DNA from: Shewanella sp. NFH-SH190041
Lineage (GTDB): Bacteria > Pseudomonadota > Gammaproteobacteria > Enterobacterales > Shewanellaceae
Assembly (NCBI RefSeq): GCF_024363255.1
Contig: NZ_AP026070.1
Coordinates: 1,736,001-1,800,000 of the forward strand
DNA length: 64,000 nt
Direction: 5' to 3'
In this document: one piece after another, positions 1 to 9,242 of the stretch
Position numbering within the stretch: position 1 is the stretch's first letter
Layout of the letters: every line of letters begins with the position of its first letter
Translations under genes and position numbers: made by a program
The notes under the pieces: model-generated
What the model was told of the DNA's origin: nothing
Database searches by the model: none
What the model saw: the letters and a program-made list of their open reading frames with translations, nothing else

Positions 1-1
1 G

Positions 2-406
2 GGCGCTGTAGCGCTGGATAAACAGGGCAATTTGGCCGCCGGGACGTCAACGGGGGGGATGACAGTAAAACGGTTTGGCCGTATTGGTGACTCACCTGTG
101 ATTGGTGCTGGCACCTATGCGGAAAATGGTGTGTGCGCAGTATCTGCTACTGGGCATGGTGAATATTTTATTCGTTACCATGTGGCTGGGGATATCTGTG
201 CCCGGGTGAAATACCAACAAAAATCTATTATTCAGGCGGCAGATGAGGTGATCAATCAACGTTTAATTACTGCTGGAGGTACCGGGGGGGTGATCGCTAT
301 TGATCAACGCGGCAATATCGCTACCCCATTTAATACCGAAGGCATGTATCGTGCTAGCCGCAGCAATAATGATGTCGCTACTGTGATGATTTGGCGGGAA
401 CAATAA
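2..406 (+). CDS. iaaA: Isoaspartyl peptidase / L-asparaginase, C-terminal part (partial)
   Basis: This is the end of a plant-type asparaginase of the Ntn-hydrolase superfamily, which cleaves isoaspartyl dipeptides and asparagine. The frame is open from base 2 and reads GAVALDKQGNLAAGTSTGG, the start of the beta subunit. In this family the catalytic threonine sits in a GTVGAVALD context, so it would be encoded just before the window. Visible family landmarks are STGGMT, KRFGRIGDSPVIGAGTYA, the substrate-loop motif GTGGVIAID and the terminal FNTEGMYRA. The whole alpha subunit and the self-cleavage site lie outside the window. A TTG inside the frame at 32 is not the start. The family assignment is secure; the exact substrate preference cannot be told. 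Confidence 0.88.
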   Translation, partial: GAVALDKQGNLAAGTSTGGMTVKRFGRIGDSPVIGAGTYAENGVCAVSATGHGEYFIRYHVAGDICARVKYQQKSIIQAADEVINQRLITAGGTGGVIAIDQRGNIATPFNTEGMYRASRSNNDVATVMIWREQ

Positions 407-468
407 TTTCTTGTGTTTATGCACGGGGTTTAAATCGCCGTTATAAGGCTTATCTGGCAGCAGTAAAG

Positions 469-491
469 GACGCCATCTGCCAGATGGCGTC
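469..491 (+). terminator. Hairpin downstream of the asparaginase gene
   Basis: A perfect 11-base inverted repeat (GACGCCATCTG / CAGATGGCGTC) with one central base lies about 60 bases after the stop. It has no proper T tract, so it may be a weak terminator or an RNA-stabilising hairpin rather than a full factor-independent terminator. Confidence 0.4.
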
Positions 492-585
492 TGATTGCGA
501 TAAGTCTTGCTGTGGTGAATTTTTCACCTGTAAGGCTACAAAAGTGTCACAGGTGTGAATCTGTCATACCAATTAAAGGGTTAAG

Positions 586-3500
586 TTGCTAGGATCGGCT
601 CTCTTTGTTCCCGGTATTGGTATTTGGATTTTGAAATCGGACAATCATCCCCTGTCACCTGCCTTTCTCTCCCAGTGTTTTCAGCAGGATGCGGCTTATA
701 TCCGCCGCCGTCTGTACAGGTTAAATAAAGACGCGGATTCCCCGGAAAAAACAGCTGCACTGGAGGCGTTGGTTTCGCGGGCTGAGCAAGCCCGGGAAAA
801 GGTGCATGAGCGATTAGCCAATCGGCCGGAAATCCAGTACCCGGACAACTTGCCGGTATCGCAAAAACGCGATGATATTGCCAGTGCCATTATCAATCAC
901 CAGGTGGTGATTGTGGCCGGTGAAACAGGCTCAGGTAAAACCACCCAGTTGCCCAAAATCTGCCTTGATCTGGGTCTTGGCTCCCGTGGTTTGATTGGCC
1001 ATACCCAGCCCCGTCGATTGGCTGCCAGAAGTGTGGCAACCCGGGTGGCAGAAGAGTTGGCAACGCCACTGGGTGAGGCGGTGGGCTTTAAAGTTCGTTT
1101 CGCCGATGCTATCAAGCCTGAATCATATATCAAGCTGATGACTGACGGTATTTTGCTGGCAGAGCTGACATCAGACAAATGGCTGGATCAGTACGACACC
1201 ATCATTATTGATGAAGCCCACGAGCGTAGCCTTAATATTGATTTTATTCTTGGTTATCTCAAAAAGATGCTGCCGAAACGGCCGGATCTAAAGGTGATCA
1301 TCACTTCGGCAACCATTGATGTAGAGCGTTTTTCCAAACATTTCAATGATGCGCCTGTGATTGAAGTTTCGGGCCGTACCTACCCGGTGGAAACCCGTTA
1401 TCGGCCACTTTTGCAGGAAAATGATGCCGATTTAGATTTGATGGACGGCATTTTTGCCGCCGTCGATGAGCTGGTGGCTGAAGGGCCTGGCGATATTCTG
1501 ATTTTTATGAACGGTGAACGGGAAATCCGTGATACTGCTGAGCAGTTGAATCGGCGTAATTATCGCGATACGGAAGTGCTGCCCCTGTATGCCCGCTTGT
1601 CCTACGGTGAGCAGTCTAAAGTGTTTAGCAGCCATACGGGTCGACGTATCGTGTTGGCGACTAACGTGGCAGAAACCTCATTGACCGTGCCCGGGATCCG
1701 TTATGTGATTGATCCGGGAACCGCGCGGATCAGTCGCTACAGTTATCGCACCAAGGTGCAGCGTTTGCCTATTGAGCCTGTCTCTCAGGCCAGTGCGAAC
1801 CAACGCCAGGGGCGTTGTGGCCGGGTCGGGCCTGGTATTTGTATTCGTTTATATGATGAACAAGATTTTTTAAACCGCCCGGAATTTACCGATCCTGAGA
1901 TCCTGCGTACTAACCTCGCATCGGTTATTTTGCAGATGTTGGCTATCGGTCTTGGTGATATTGCCGCATTTCCATTTATTCAGCCGCCAGATTCGCGCCA
2001 TATTAAAGATGGCTTCTTACTGCTGGAAGAGTTACAAGCAGTACAGTTACGTCAGGGGCGGTTACAGCTGAGCCAGTTGGGACGGCAATTGTCCCAGATC
2101 CCATTAGATCCCCGCTTGGCTCGTATGGTGGTGGAAGCTGCTAAAGAAGGCTGTTTGCAGGAAGCCTTGGTGATCACTGCCGGTTTGTCGATTCAGGATC
2201 CCCGTGAGCGACCACTGGATAAAAAGCAGGCATCTGACGAGGCGCATCGCCGATTTGCTGATAAGGATTCAGATTTTGTCAGCTGGGTGAAACTGTGGGA
2301 TCACTTGAAAAGCCAGCGCCATGCCCTATCTGCCAGTCAGTTCCGCCGTACGTGTAAACAGGAATATCTGGCCTATCTGCGGGTACGGGAATGGCAGGAT
2401 CTCTATACCCAATTGCGTCAGGCAGTGCATGATCTGAAATGGAAGCTCAATGATACGCCAGCAGACTATGACAATCTGCACCGGGCATTGCTATCGGGTT
2501 TGCTTAGCCATATTGGCTTTAAGCAGGAAAATAATGAGTATCTGGGGGCGCGAAACCGAAAGTTTTTTGTCTTCCCCGGCTCGCCACTGGCGAAAAAAGG
2601 GCCGAAATGGATTATGGCGGCAGAGCTGACGGAAACCTCGCGTCTGTTTGCCCGCTGCTGCGCCAAAATCAATCCCGAGTGGCTGGAAACCTTGGCGGCA
2701 CATTTGGTGAAAAAACAGCATGTGGAGCCACACTTTGAGGCGAAACAAGGCAGTGTGGTGGCATTTGAAAATCAAGTGCTCTACGGCCTGACCATTGTAA
2801 ACCGTCGCCGAGTGCAGTTTGGTCCGATTGATCCGGTTGAGGCGCGAGCCATCTTTATTCGCAGTGCGCTGGCTGAAGGACAATTGAAAACCAATGAAGC
2901 CTTTTTCCGTCACAACCGTGCACTGGTGGAAGATGTCGAGGCATTGGAGCATAAATCCCGCCGCCGGGATATCCTGGTGGATGAAGAGGTATTGGTTGAG
3001 TTTTATGATCAGCGTCTGCCCCAAGGCATTTATAATGCGCCTAAGTTGATGCGCTGGTGGAAACAGGAAAAGCGTACCCAGCCTGAGTTGCTCAATTTCG
3101 ATCCTGAACTCTTGATGAAACGCAGTGGCGATCATGTCTCAGCACTGGATTTCCCTGATACTTGGCATACCGGCAATCTGACCTTGCAGCTCAGTTACCA
3201 TTTTGAACCGTCAGCAGAGGATGACGGGGTCTCTGTACATGTGCCGGTAGCACTGCTGAATCAGATTGATGATGATGGCTTTGACTGGCAGGTTCCGGGG
3301 TTACGGGAAGAAAAGTGTATTGCGCTGATAAAATCGCTGCCGAAAAATTTGCGGCGCAATTTTGTCCCTGCGCCAGATTATGCCCGGGCCAGTGTGCAGG
3401 CAATGACGCCATTTAATACCAGTTTGACTGAAGCGCTGTGTAAGCAGTTATTGCGCATGACGGGTACCCGTATCAGTCCGGAGGATTTCGATACAGCCCA

Positions 3501-4503
3501 GCTAGATAAACATCTGCTGATTAACTTTAAGGTCGAGGATGATCAGGGCAAATTAGTCGAGCAGGGGCGGGATATCAATGCGCTGCGGGATAAGCTGCAA
3601 GGTGTGGTCGCCAAGGCCATTCGCAATGTGGCACAAAAAGGCATTGAACAGCAGGAAATCACCCAGTGGAGTTTCGGTCAGCTGCCTAAGCAGTATCAGC
3701 AGCGCCGTGGCAGCTATGAAGTGAAAGCCTTCCCTGCGCTGGTGGACAACCAGTCTTCAGTGGAAATTAAATTATTTGATGATGAGTTTGAGGCAGAAAA
3801 AGTACACCGTCAGGGGCTGCGTCGTCTCTTGCTACTCAATATGCCATCTCCGGTGAAGCACCTGCAGCAGGCGCTGCCCAATAAAGCCAAACTGTCGATG
3901 TACTTTAACCCCTTTGGGCAGGTGCAGTGGTTGATTGATGATATTATTGATGCCGCCGTGCAGCAGTTACTGGATGAAAAACAGCTGGATATCCGCAGCA
4001 GCGATGAATTTGATGCCGGTAAAGATTATGTCCGTGCCAGCTTAAATGAAACCGCCGAGGGGATTGCCCTGAAAGTGGAGCAGGTGCTGACGCTGTACAA
4101 CCGCATTAAAAAGCGGCTGAAAGGTAAAATCAGTTTGGATATCGCCTTTGCCATGAGTGATATTCAATCTCAGCTCGATGCGTTGGTGTTTAAAGGTTTT
4201 GTTGCGGCCACTGGCTGGCAACGGATGGCAGATTTAGTGCGTTATCTGAAAGCCATTGAGAACCGGTTGGAAAAATTACCAGTAGACCCGACCCGTGATC
4301 GCTTGCATATGCAAACGATTCATCGAGTACAGGATGAGCTGAAAGCCCAATTGGCCAAGGTACCTCGGTTGCAGCCGGTACCAGATAATTTACAAGAAGC
4401 CCGTTGGTTGATAGAGGAACTCAGAGTGTCTTTCTTTGCTCAGATGTTAGGCACCAGTGTTCCGGTATCAGAAAAGCGGGTGATGCAGGCCATCGCTCAG
4501 TAA
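586..4503 (+). CDS. hrpA: ATP-dependent RNA helicase HrpA
   Basis: DEAH-box RNA helicase of about 1300 residues, the normal HrpA length. Walker A GETGSGKT is at about residues 112-119, the DEAH box (DEAHERS) at about 209, followed by motif III (SAT), TNVAETSLTVPG and the QRQGRCGR motif VI. The helicase-associated and OB-fold regions follow, and the long C-terminal half is the DUF3418-type region specific to HrpA. Known members act on RNA, including collided-ribosome rescue in Escherichia coli. The start is uncertain: TTG 586 has an AAGGG five bases upstream and fits as a start, but the first 15 residues look unlike the family and TTG 631 is an alternative. It is monocistronic and followed by a strong terminator. 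Confidence 0.95.
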   Translation: MLGSALFVPGIGIWILKSDNHPLSPAFLSQCFQQDAAYIRRRLYRLNKDADSPEKTAALEALVSRAEQAREKVHERLANRPEIQYPDNLPVSQKRDDIASAIINHQVVIVAGETGSGKTTQLPKICLDLGLGSRGLIGHTQPRRLAARSVATRVAEELATPLGEAVGFKVRFADAIKPESYIKLMTDGILLAELTSDKWLDQYDTIIIDEAHERSLNIDFILGYLKKMLPKRPDLKVIITSATIDVERFSKHFNDAPVIEVSGRTYPVETRYRPLLQENDADLDLMDGIFAAVDELVAEGPGDILIFMNGEREIRDTAEQLNRRNYRDTEVLPLYARLSYGEQSKVFSSHTGRRIVLATNVAETSLTVPGIRYVIDPGTARISRYSYRTKVQRLPIEPVSQASANQRQGRCGRVGPGICIRLYDEQDFLNRPEFTDPEILRTNLASVILQMLAIGLGDIAAFPFIQPPDSRHIKDGFLLLEELQAVQLRQGRLQLSQLGRQLSQIPLDPRLARMVVEAAKEGCLQEALVITAGLSIQDPRERPLDKKQASDEAHRRFADKDSDFVSWVKLWDHLKSQRHALSASQFRRTCKQEYLAYLRVREWQDLYTQLRQAVHDLKWKLNDTPADYDNLHRALLSGLLSHIGFKQENNEYLGARNRKFFVFPGSPLAKKGPKWIMAAELTETSRLFARCCAKINPEWLETLAAHLVKKQHVEPHFEAKQGSVVAFENQVLYGLTIVNRRRVQFGPIDPVEARAIFIRSALAEGQLKTNEAFFRHNRALVEDVEALEHKSRRRDILVDEEVLVEFYDQRLPQGIYNAPKLMRWWKQEKRTQPELLNFDPELLMKRSGDHVSALDFPDTWHTGNLTLQLSYHFEPSAEDDGVSVHVPVALLNQIDDDGFDWQVPGLREEKCIALIKSLPKNLRRNFVPAPDYARASVQAMTPFNTSLTEALCKQLLRMTGTRISPEDFDTAQLDKHLLINFKVEDDQGKLVEQGRDINALRDKLQGVVAKAIRNVAQKGIEQQEITQWSFGQLPKQYQQRRGSYEVKAFPALVDNQSSVEIKLFDDEFEAEKVHRQGLRRLLLLNMPSPVKHLQQALPNKAKLSMYFNPFGQVQWLIDDIIDAAVQQLLDEKQLDIRSSDEFDAGKDYVRASLNETAEGIALKVEQVLTLYNRIKKRLKGKISLDIAFAMSDIQSQLDALVFKGFVAATGWQRMADLVRYLKAIENRLEKLPVDPTRDRLHMQTIHRVQDELKAQLAKVPRLQPVPDNLQEARWLIEELRVSFFAQMLGTSVPVSEKRVMQAIAQ

Positions 4504-4533
4504 TTCTGATATTTGATCAATCAGTGCAGGCTA

Positions 4534-4574
4534 AAACCGGTGGCAACAAGCAATGTTGCCACCGGTTTGTTTTA
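4534..4574 (+). terminator. Factor-independent terminator of hrpA
   Basis: A perfect 14-base stem (AAACCGGTGGCAAC / GTTGCCACCGGTTT) with a seven-base loop is followed by GTTTT. It sits 31 bases after the hrpA stop and separates it from the next gene on the same strand. Confidence 0.85.
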
Positions 4575-4695
4575 TTAGGGGCAGCAGACTGTTTATGGTT
4601 GAATTTTGTTCGATATAACAGCGTTTTAATCGCAGGGAGAGGTGTGCCGCCTAGTCATACTAAGCAAAATCTCTCGTAAGAAAAGGTGACAAATT

Positions 4696-6645
4696 ATGTA
4701 TGCAGACAATGTGGCGCAAACCTTGGCAGGCGTCTTTGGTTTTGCCCAATTACGGCCGGGACAGCAGCAGGTGGTGGATACGGTATTAGCTGGCCGCTCT
4801 GCCGCCGCGATTTTTCCGACAGGTTCGGGTAAATCTCTGTGTTATCAGCTGCCAGCTCTGCATTTACCCCATCTGACGTTAGTGATTTCGCCACTGATTG
4901 CACTTATGCAGGATCAATTAGCATTTTTACGCAGTAAAGGCATTGCCGCAGCGGCACTGGACTCTAGTTTGGAGCAGCACGAGCGGCAGCAGGTGATGCA
5001 ACAGCTGCGCAATAATGAGTTAAAGATTCTGATGATTTCTGTCGAAAGGCTAAAAAATGAGCGATTTCGGCAGTTTCTCAGCGGGATCCCTATCAGCTTG
5101 TTGGTGATTGATGAGGCCCACTGTATTTCTGAATGGGGGCATAATTTCCGCCCAGACTATCTTAAGTTGCCGCACTATTGTCAGCAGTTCAATATTCCTC
5201 AAGTGTTGCTGCTGACTGCGACCGCTACAGCAAAAGTCATTGCCGATATGCAGCAAAAATTTACGATTGCTCCGGATGACGTGGTGGTGACCGGATTTTA
5301 CCGGTCGAATTTGACGTTAGCGGTGCAGCCTTGTGCTGAAGCTGATAAACACGAGCAATTATTGGCACAACTAACGACTTTGCCGCAACCTGCCATCGTT
5401 TATGTGACGTTGCAGCATACCGCTGACACAGTTGCAGACTTTTTGTGCCGTCAGGGGATGAATGCCAAGGCGTATCATGCCGGTATGGACAGTGAACTGC
5501 GCCGGACGATACAGCAGGGATTTATGGCCGGCGAATATGACTGTATTGTGGCCACCATTGCATTTGGCATGGGGGTTGATAAGGCCGATATTCGCACAGT
5601 GATCCATTACGATTTGCCTAAATCCATTGAGAATTACAGTCAGGAAATTGGTCGCGCTGGTCGTGATGGTAACACTGCTTATTGCACCGTATTAGCTAAC
5701 CGTGAAACCTTGCCGGTGTTGGAAAACTTTATTTATGGTGATACGCCGGAGCCGGAGGCCATTGCAGCCGTCATTGCCCAAATCGCCACTCACAATGAAC
5801 AAGGGCTGTGGGAGGTGATGATTAATCGCTTATCTCAGCAGTGTAATATTCGCCAATTGCCCCTGAAAACCCTGTTGGTGTATCTAGAGTTGCAGGGCAT
5901 TATTTCGCCACAATACAGTTATTTTGCTGATTACCGCTTTAAATGTTTGCGCCCAGAGGCGCAGATCATCGCCGCATTTCAAGGCGAGCGCCAACAGTTT
6001 GTGTCGGCGCTATTTAGTGCATCAGCAAAATCACGGATTTGGCATACGGTAGATTTCACTACCCTGTGGCAAGCTTATGGTGCGGAACGTAAACGGGCGG
6101 TGGCTGCATTGGATTATTTTGCTGAGCAGGGCTGGATTGAATTAGAAAGCAAACAGATGACCGAGGTTTTTCAGGTGACGGCGCCACAGCAGCTTAACGG
6201 GGCGGCAGGGCAGCAATTGACGGCTGAGTTGGCCGGGCTGTTTGCTGCCAAAGAGCAAGGGGATATTGCACGAATACACCAGATGTTGTCGTTATTTGAA
6301 AGCCGGCAGTGTTTAAGCCATGGATTAGCGGCTTATTTTTCGGATCATCAAGCCCCTCATATCTGTGGGCATTGCTCTGTTTGTCAGGGACATGGTGCGA
6401 TTCTTCCTGCGCCGACTGATAGCCCGCTGCCACCATTAAATACCTTGCAGACTTGGTGTCAGCCGTTGCAGGCAGCAGGGCAGGCACAAGGGCTGGCCAT
6501 CTCAGCCGGTACTTTAGCGCGTTTTCTATGCGGTATTTCCTCGCCACTGAGTGGTCGGCTAAAGGCCGGTAAAATGCCAGGATTTGGGCAGTTGAGCCGC
6601 TATCCCTTTGCCCGGGTACTTGAAGCGGTGAATGCTTGCCTTTGA
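4696..6645 (+). CDS. RecQ-family ATP-dependent DNA helicase without HRDC
   Basis: Superfamily 2 DNA helicase. The motifs are PTGSGKSLCYQLP (Walker A, about residues 41-53), DEAHCISEWGHNFRPDY (motif II plus the RecQ aromatic-rich loop, about 139-155), TATAT, the FGMGVDK region and QEIGRAGRDG (motif VI). Four cysteines at about 539, 557, 560 and 563 would form the RecQ zinc site. The protein continues after the zinc site with only a short tail, so it lacks a recognisable HRDC domain and is probably a second, shorter RecQ paralogue rather than canonical RecQ. The start ATG has AAGGTGA eight bases upstream. The role is probably in unwinding repair or replication intermediates; this is inferred from the family. 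Confidence 0.88.
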   Translation: MYADNVAQTLAGVFGFAQLRPGQQQVVDTVLAGRSAAAIFPTGSGKSLCYQLPALHLPHLTLVISPLIALMQDQLAFLRSKGIAAAALDSSLEQHERQQVMQQLRNNELKILMISVERLKNERFRQFLSGIPISLLVIDEAHCISEWGHNFRPDYLKLPHYCQQFNIPQVLLLTATATAKVIADMQQKFTIAPDDVVVTGFYRSNLTLAVQPCAEADKHEQLLAQLTTLPQPAIVYVTLQHTADTVADFLCRQGMNAKAYHAGMDSELRRTIQQGFMAGEYDCIVATIAFGMGVDKADIRTVIHYDLPKSIENYSQEIGRAGRDGNTAYCTVLANRETLPVLENFIYGDTPEPEAIAAVIAQIATHNEQGLWEVMINRLSQQCNIRQLPLKTLLVYLELQGIISPQYSYFADYRFKCLRPEAQIIAAFQGERQQFVSALFSASAKSRIWHTVDFTTLWQAYGAERKRAVAALDYFAEQGWIELESKQMTEVFQVTAPQQLNGAAGQQLTAELAGLFAAKEQGDIARIHQMLSLFESRQCLSHGLAAYFSDHQAPHICGHCSVCQGHGAILPAPTDSPLPPLNTLQTWCQPLQAAGQAQGLAISAGTLARFLCGISSPLSGRLKAGKMPGFGQLSRYPFARVLEAVNACL

Positions 6646-6692
6646 ATGGCTGCGTGCAAACAGTACTTAATACAGCACTTGATACAGTATTG

Positions 6693-6727
6693 AAAAACAC
6701 GCTGCCGAGCGAATGGGCTCGGCAGTG
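6693..6727 (-). terminator. Terminator at the end of the pha operon
   Basis: Read on the minus strand, a 12-base stem (ACACTGCCGAGC / GCTCGGCAGCGT, one G-U pair) with a six-base loop ends in TTTTT. It lies about 205 bases beyond the phaC stop. The intervening 287-base gap between the two convergent genes otherwise shows only loose CTTAAGAG-type repeats. Confidence 0.75.
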
Positions 6728-6932
6728 TGGTTAAGGGCTAAGGCTTTGAATATGCACTATTAGAGATTGCTGGGAATCAATAGTGCAACGAGTAAAGAGT
6801 GCCGTAACTTAAGAGCACAGTGACTTAAGAGTGCACGGAATTTTATCTTCAGTACAGCTGACGGGCTAAATGCCCACCTTGATTGAGCTTGTTGATTGAC
6901 ATTAAGCCTTAATACGTCAGTGTGATAGTCGT

Positions 6933-8741
6933 TTATAAGCTAGCTTTTGCCTCGTTAATCGGCAGGGTTTGCATCACATATTGCCCCGGCGCGGGCCGCT
7001 GATTGGGGTATTGCCCGTGATTATCTGCGGGTGGCTTGATGCGTTTTTTCGGGCTATGACCACATAGCCATTGGTGCCAGCTTGGCCACCAGGAGCCACT
7101 TTGATGATGGGCTTGACTGAGCCATTGTTCAGCTTGCAACTCACTGTCGTTACTGTCATCCCCAGCGGTGAGCGCTGAGCCTTGCCAGAAACCGTATTTC
7201 TGTTGTGCTGGGGGGTTGATAATACCGGCAATATGACCTGATTCTCCCAGAATAAAGGTTTTCTCACCGCCTAATTGCATGGCGCCGCGCAAGGTACCCT
7301 GCCAAAGAGCAATATGATCATCCCGCGTTGAGACAAAGCAGCTAGGCTGACTGATTTTGGCCAGATCCAGATAGACGCCACCAATTTTGATGCCGCGCTT
7401 ATTAACCAGTTGATTGTCAAGATAGAGCTGGCGTAGTAAGAAATTATGTACCTGCGCGGCCACATTGGTGCTGTCACTGTTCCAGAACAATAGGTCAAAA
7501 TCCACCGGACTTTCACCCTTTAAATAATGCTTGATGTAATAGTGCCAATAAAGGCTGTTTTCTCGCAATAAACTGAACGTGGCACTGAGACTGCGACCAT
7601 CAAAATATCCCCGCTCATTGTTTTGTACCGTCAAGGCTTGGATCAGCGTGTCATTAATATATGCGCTAAGTTCACCGGGTTGGGAAAAGTCCAACAAGGT
7701 AGTAAAAAAGCTGGCAGATTTAATCCTCGGCTTCATCCGTTTAGCGGCGAGATAGGCCTGTGTCATGGCCAGTAACGTACCGCCAATACAGTAACCGGCT
7801 GCATTACATTGTGATTGGCCACTGATGCTGAGCACGGCATCAATGGCGCGATTTACCCCCTCAAGAACATAGTCATCAATACACAAATGCTGTTGGGCTT
7901 TGCCCGGGTTACGCCAGGAGATCAAAAATACACTGTGTCCCTGCTTAACTAGCCAGTCCACCATGGAATTTTTGGCACTTAAATCGAGGATGTAATATTT
8001 ATTGATAAATGGCGGCACAAACAACAACGGGGTCTGCAAAACGGTCTCTGTTTGCGGGCTGTAACGGATAAGCTCAAATAATTCATTGGTAAACACCACT
8101 TGTCCTGGTGTTGCCGCCACGTCTTTACCCGGCGTAAATGCCTGTTTACCTGTCATGGCAATATTTAGAATATCATTGCTGGCATCAATATCTTGCTGCA
8201 ACTGTGCCATCCCTTTAAATAGATTTTGCCCTTGCTGTGCCAAGGTTAATTGCAGTAATTCAGGATTGCTCATGATGTAATTGCTGGGTGACATAGCATT
8301 GAGCATTTGGCGAGTAAAAAATAACAAGCGTTCCTTACTCTTGGGTTCTAGATCTTTTAAGCTATCAATTGTTTTAATGAGGCTGGCGGCATAAAGCAAA
8401 TAGGATTGTTTGATAAAATTAAACCAAGGTTGTTGCCATTGCTGTGCCTGAAAGCGTTTATCATCTTTAGCTGGCTGGACAATGTCGTGATCAGTATTGC
8501 CTGCCATTAACTGTTGCCAAATTTGTAACTGTGTTTCCCACCATTGTTGTTGTATCTGCATGGTGCTTTCAGGCTGCGCTGATGCTGCAGAAAAAAGATT
8601 CATATTATCGGCAAGATTAAGCTGTTGCATCGCATAGTTCACCCCATTACTCTGAGGTGTTTCTGTCTGATAATTCTGCCACCATGTTTGTTGGGCTTGC
8701 TGCATATCTTTGAGATAGTCAACAAAGAAAGGGGGAAACAT
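6933..8741 (-). CDS. phaC: Class I poly(3-hydroxyalkanoate) synthase
   Basis: Polymerises (R)-3-hydroxyacyl-CoA into storage polyester on the granule surface. The lipase-box-like GYCIGG holds the catalytic cysteine, C318 when counted from the chosen start; D475 (in RDDHIA) and H503 (in ESGHIAG) complete the triad and match C319/D480/H508 of the Cupriavidus necator enzyme. The length of 602 residues is typical of class I. I chose ATG 8741 because AGGA lies seven bases upstream; a GTG at 8747 sits too close to it. It is the last gene of phaB-phaP-phaC and is separated from phaP by a hairpin. PhaE or PhaR subunits are not present, as expected for class I. Confidence 0.95.
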   Translation of the reverse strand: MFPPFFVDYLKDMQQAQQTWWQNYQTETPQSNGVNYAMQQLNLADNMNLFSAASAQPESTMQIQQQWWETQLQIWQQLMAGNTDHDIVQPAKDDKRFQAQQWQQPWFNFIKQSYLLYAASLIKTIDSLKDLEPKSKERLLFFTRQMLNAMSPSNYIMSNPELLQLTLAQQGQNLFKGMAQLQQDIDASNDILNIAMTGKQAFTPGKDVAATPGQVVFTNELFELIRYSPQTETVLQTPLLFVPPFINKYYILDLSAKNSMVDWLVKQGHSVFLISWRNPGKAQQHLCIDDYVLEGVNRAIDAVLSISGQSQCNAAGYCIGGTLLAMTQAYLAAKRMKPRIKSASFFTTLLDFSQPGELSAYINDTLIQALTVQNNERGYFDGRSLSATFSLLRENSLYWHYYIKHYLKGESPVDFDLLFWNSDSTNVAAQVHNFLLRQLYLDNQLVNKRGIKIGGVYLDLAKISQPSCFVSTRDDHIALWQGTLRGAMQLGGEKTFILGESGHIAGIINPPAQQKYGFWQGSALTAGDDSNDSELQAEQWLSQAHHQSGSWWPSWHQWLCGHSPKKRIKPPADNHGQYPNQRPAPGQYVMQTLPINEAKASL

Positions 8742-8765
8742 AATCACATCCTTGTTAAGATAAAT

Positions 8766-8788
8766 GCCCCTAGTACAGCACTAGGGGC
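8766..8788 (-). terminator. Intercistronic hairpin phaP-phaC
   Basis: A perfect nine-base stem (GCCCCTAGT / ACTAGGGGC) with a five-base loop fills the gap between phaP and phaC. On the minus strand it is followed by ATTTATCTT, a poor T tract. It could act as a partial terminator or an mRNA-stabilising 3' end, giving more phasin than synthase. Confidence 0.5.
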
Positions 8789-8797
8789 GGAACAACA

Positions 8798-9145
8798 TTA
8801 TGCTTTAGTTGCTGTTTTAATATTGTCTGATGTTAATTTGTCGATATCTTCTTTAAAAGATTTAGCAATAGTTTGCATTTGATTACTATCATCAATTAAC
8901 TGTTGAGATAGCTTATTGAGATTGGCAAGTTGTTGACCATTAAACGCTACCATAGAATTAATATCTTTAATTTCACTAGCCGCTTTAAACTGTGATAACC
9001 CCAGTTCGCCATATGATTTCATTGCATTGAGTTGCAATTGAGTCATTTGCTCTACGTGTTTAGCTAATAAACAATTGAATTTATTCAGTGGTGCTAAGGT
9101 TTTTTCTGTTTGTTCAGAAAAGAGTTTGAACATTTCTGTATACAT
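8798..9145 (-). CDS. phaP: Phasin, polyhydroxyalkanoate granule protein
   Basis: Small (115 residues), helical and free of a signal peptide, with the amphipathic pattern of the phasin_2 family: MYTEMFKLFSEQTEKTLAPLNKFN at the N-terminus (20-residue limit aside, this aromatic/Lys-rich opening is typical), then KSYGELGLSQFKAAS and a long heptad-like helix. Phasins coat PHA granules and control their number and size. ATG 9145 has AGAGGA seven bases upstream, so the longer reading from 9169 is rejected. Location between phaB and phaC is the usual Vibrio-like context. Sequence conservation in this family is low, so context carries much of the assignment. Confidence 0.87.
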   Translation of the reverse strand: MYTEMFKLFSEQTEKTLAPLNKFNCLLAKHVEQMTQLQLNAMKSYGELGLSQFKAASEIKDINSMVAFNGQQLANLNKLSQQLIDDSNQMQTIAKSFKEDIDKLTSDNIKTATKA

Positions 9146-9173
9146 AGTATTTCCTCTTATTATCGCCATTACA

Positions 9174-9222
9174 TCTCTTCTGGCTAAGCTAATGGCTTAA
9201 CGTATTTTGAGTTCAGAAGAGA
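9174..9222 (-). other. Intercistronic hairpin phaB-phaP
   Basis: Arms TCTCTTCTG (9174-9182) and CAGAAGAGA (9214-9222) are perfect complements. They enclose a smaller hairpin, AAGC / GCTT with a five-base loop. No T tract follows. The structure ends just before the phasin ribosome binding site and may protect or process the downstream message. Confidence 0.45.
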
Positions 9223-9242
9223 AGATCCATTAAAAGCCGTTA

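Noticed and set aside
2491..3135. A 214-codon open frame on the minus strand inside hrpA
   Set aside because: It lies wholly antisense to a clearly conserved coding region, has no family features and is explained by the codon pattern of hrpA.
4696..6645. Truncated canonical RecQ
   Set aside because: The helicase and zinc regions are intact and the gene has a normal start and stop; a short RecQ paralogue without HRDC explains it better than truncation.
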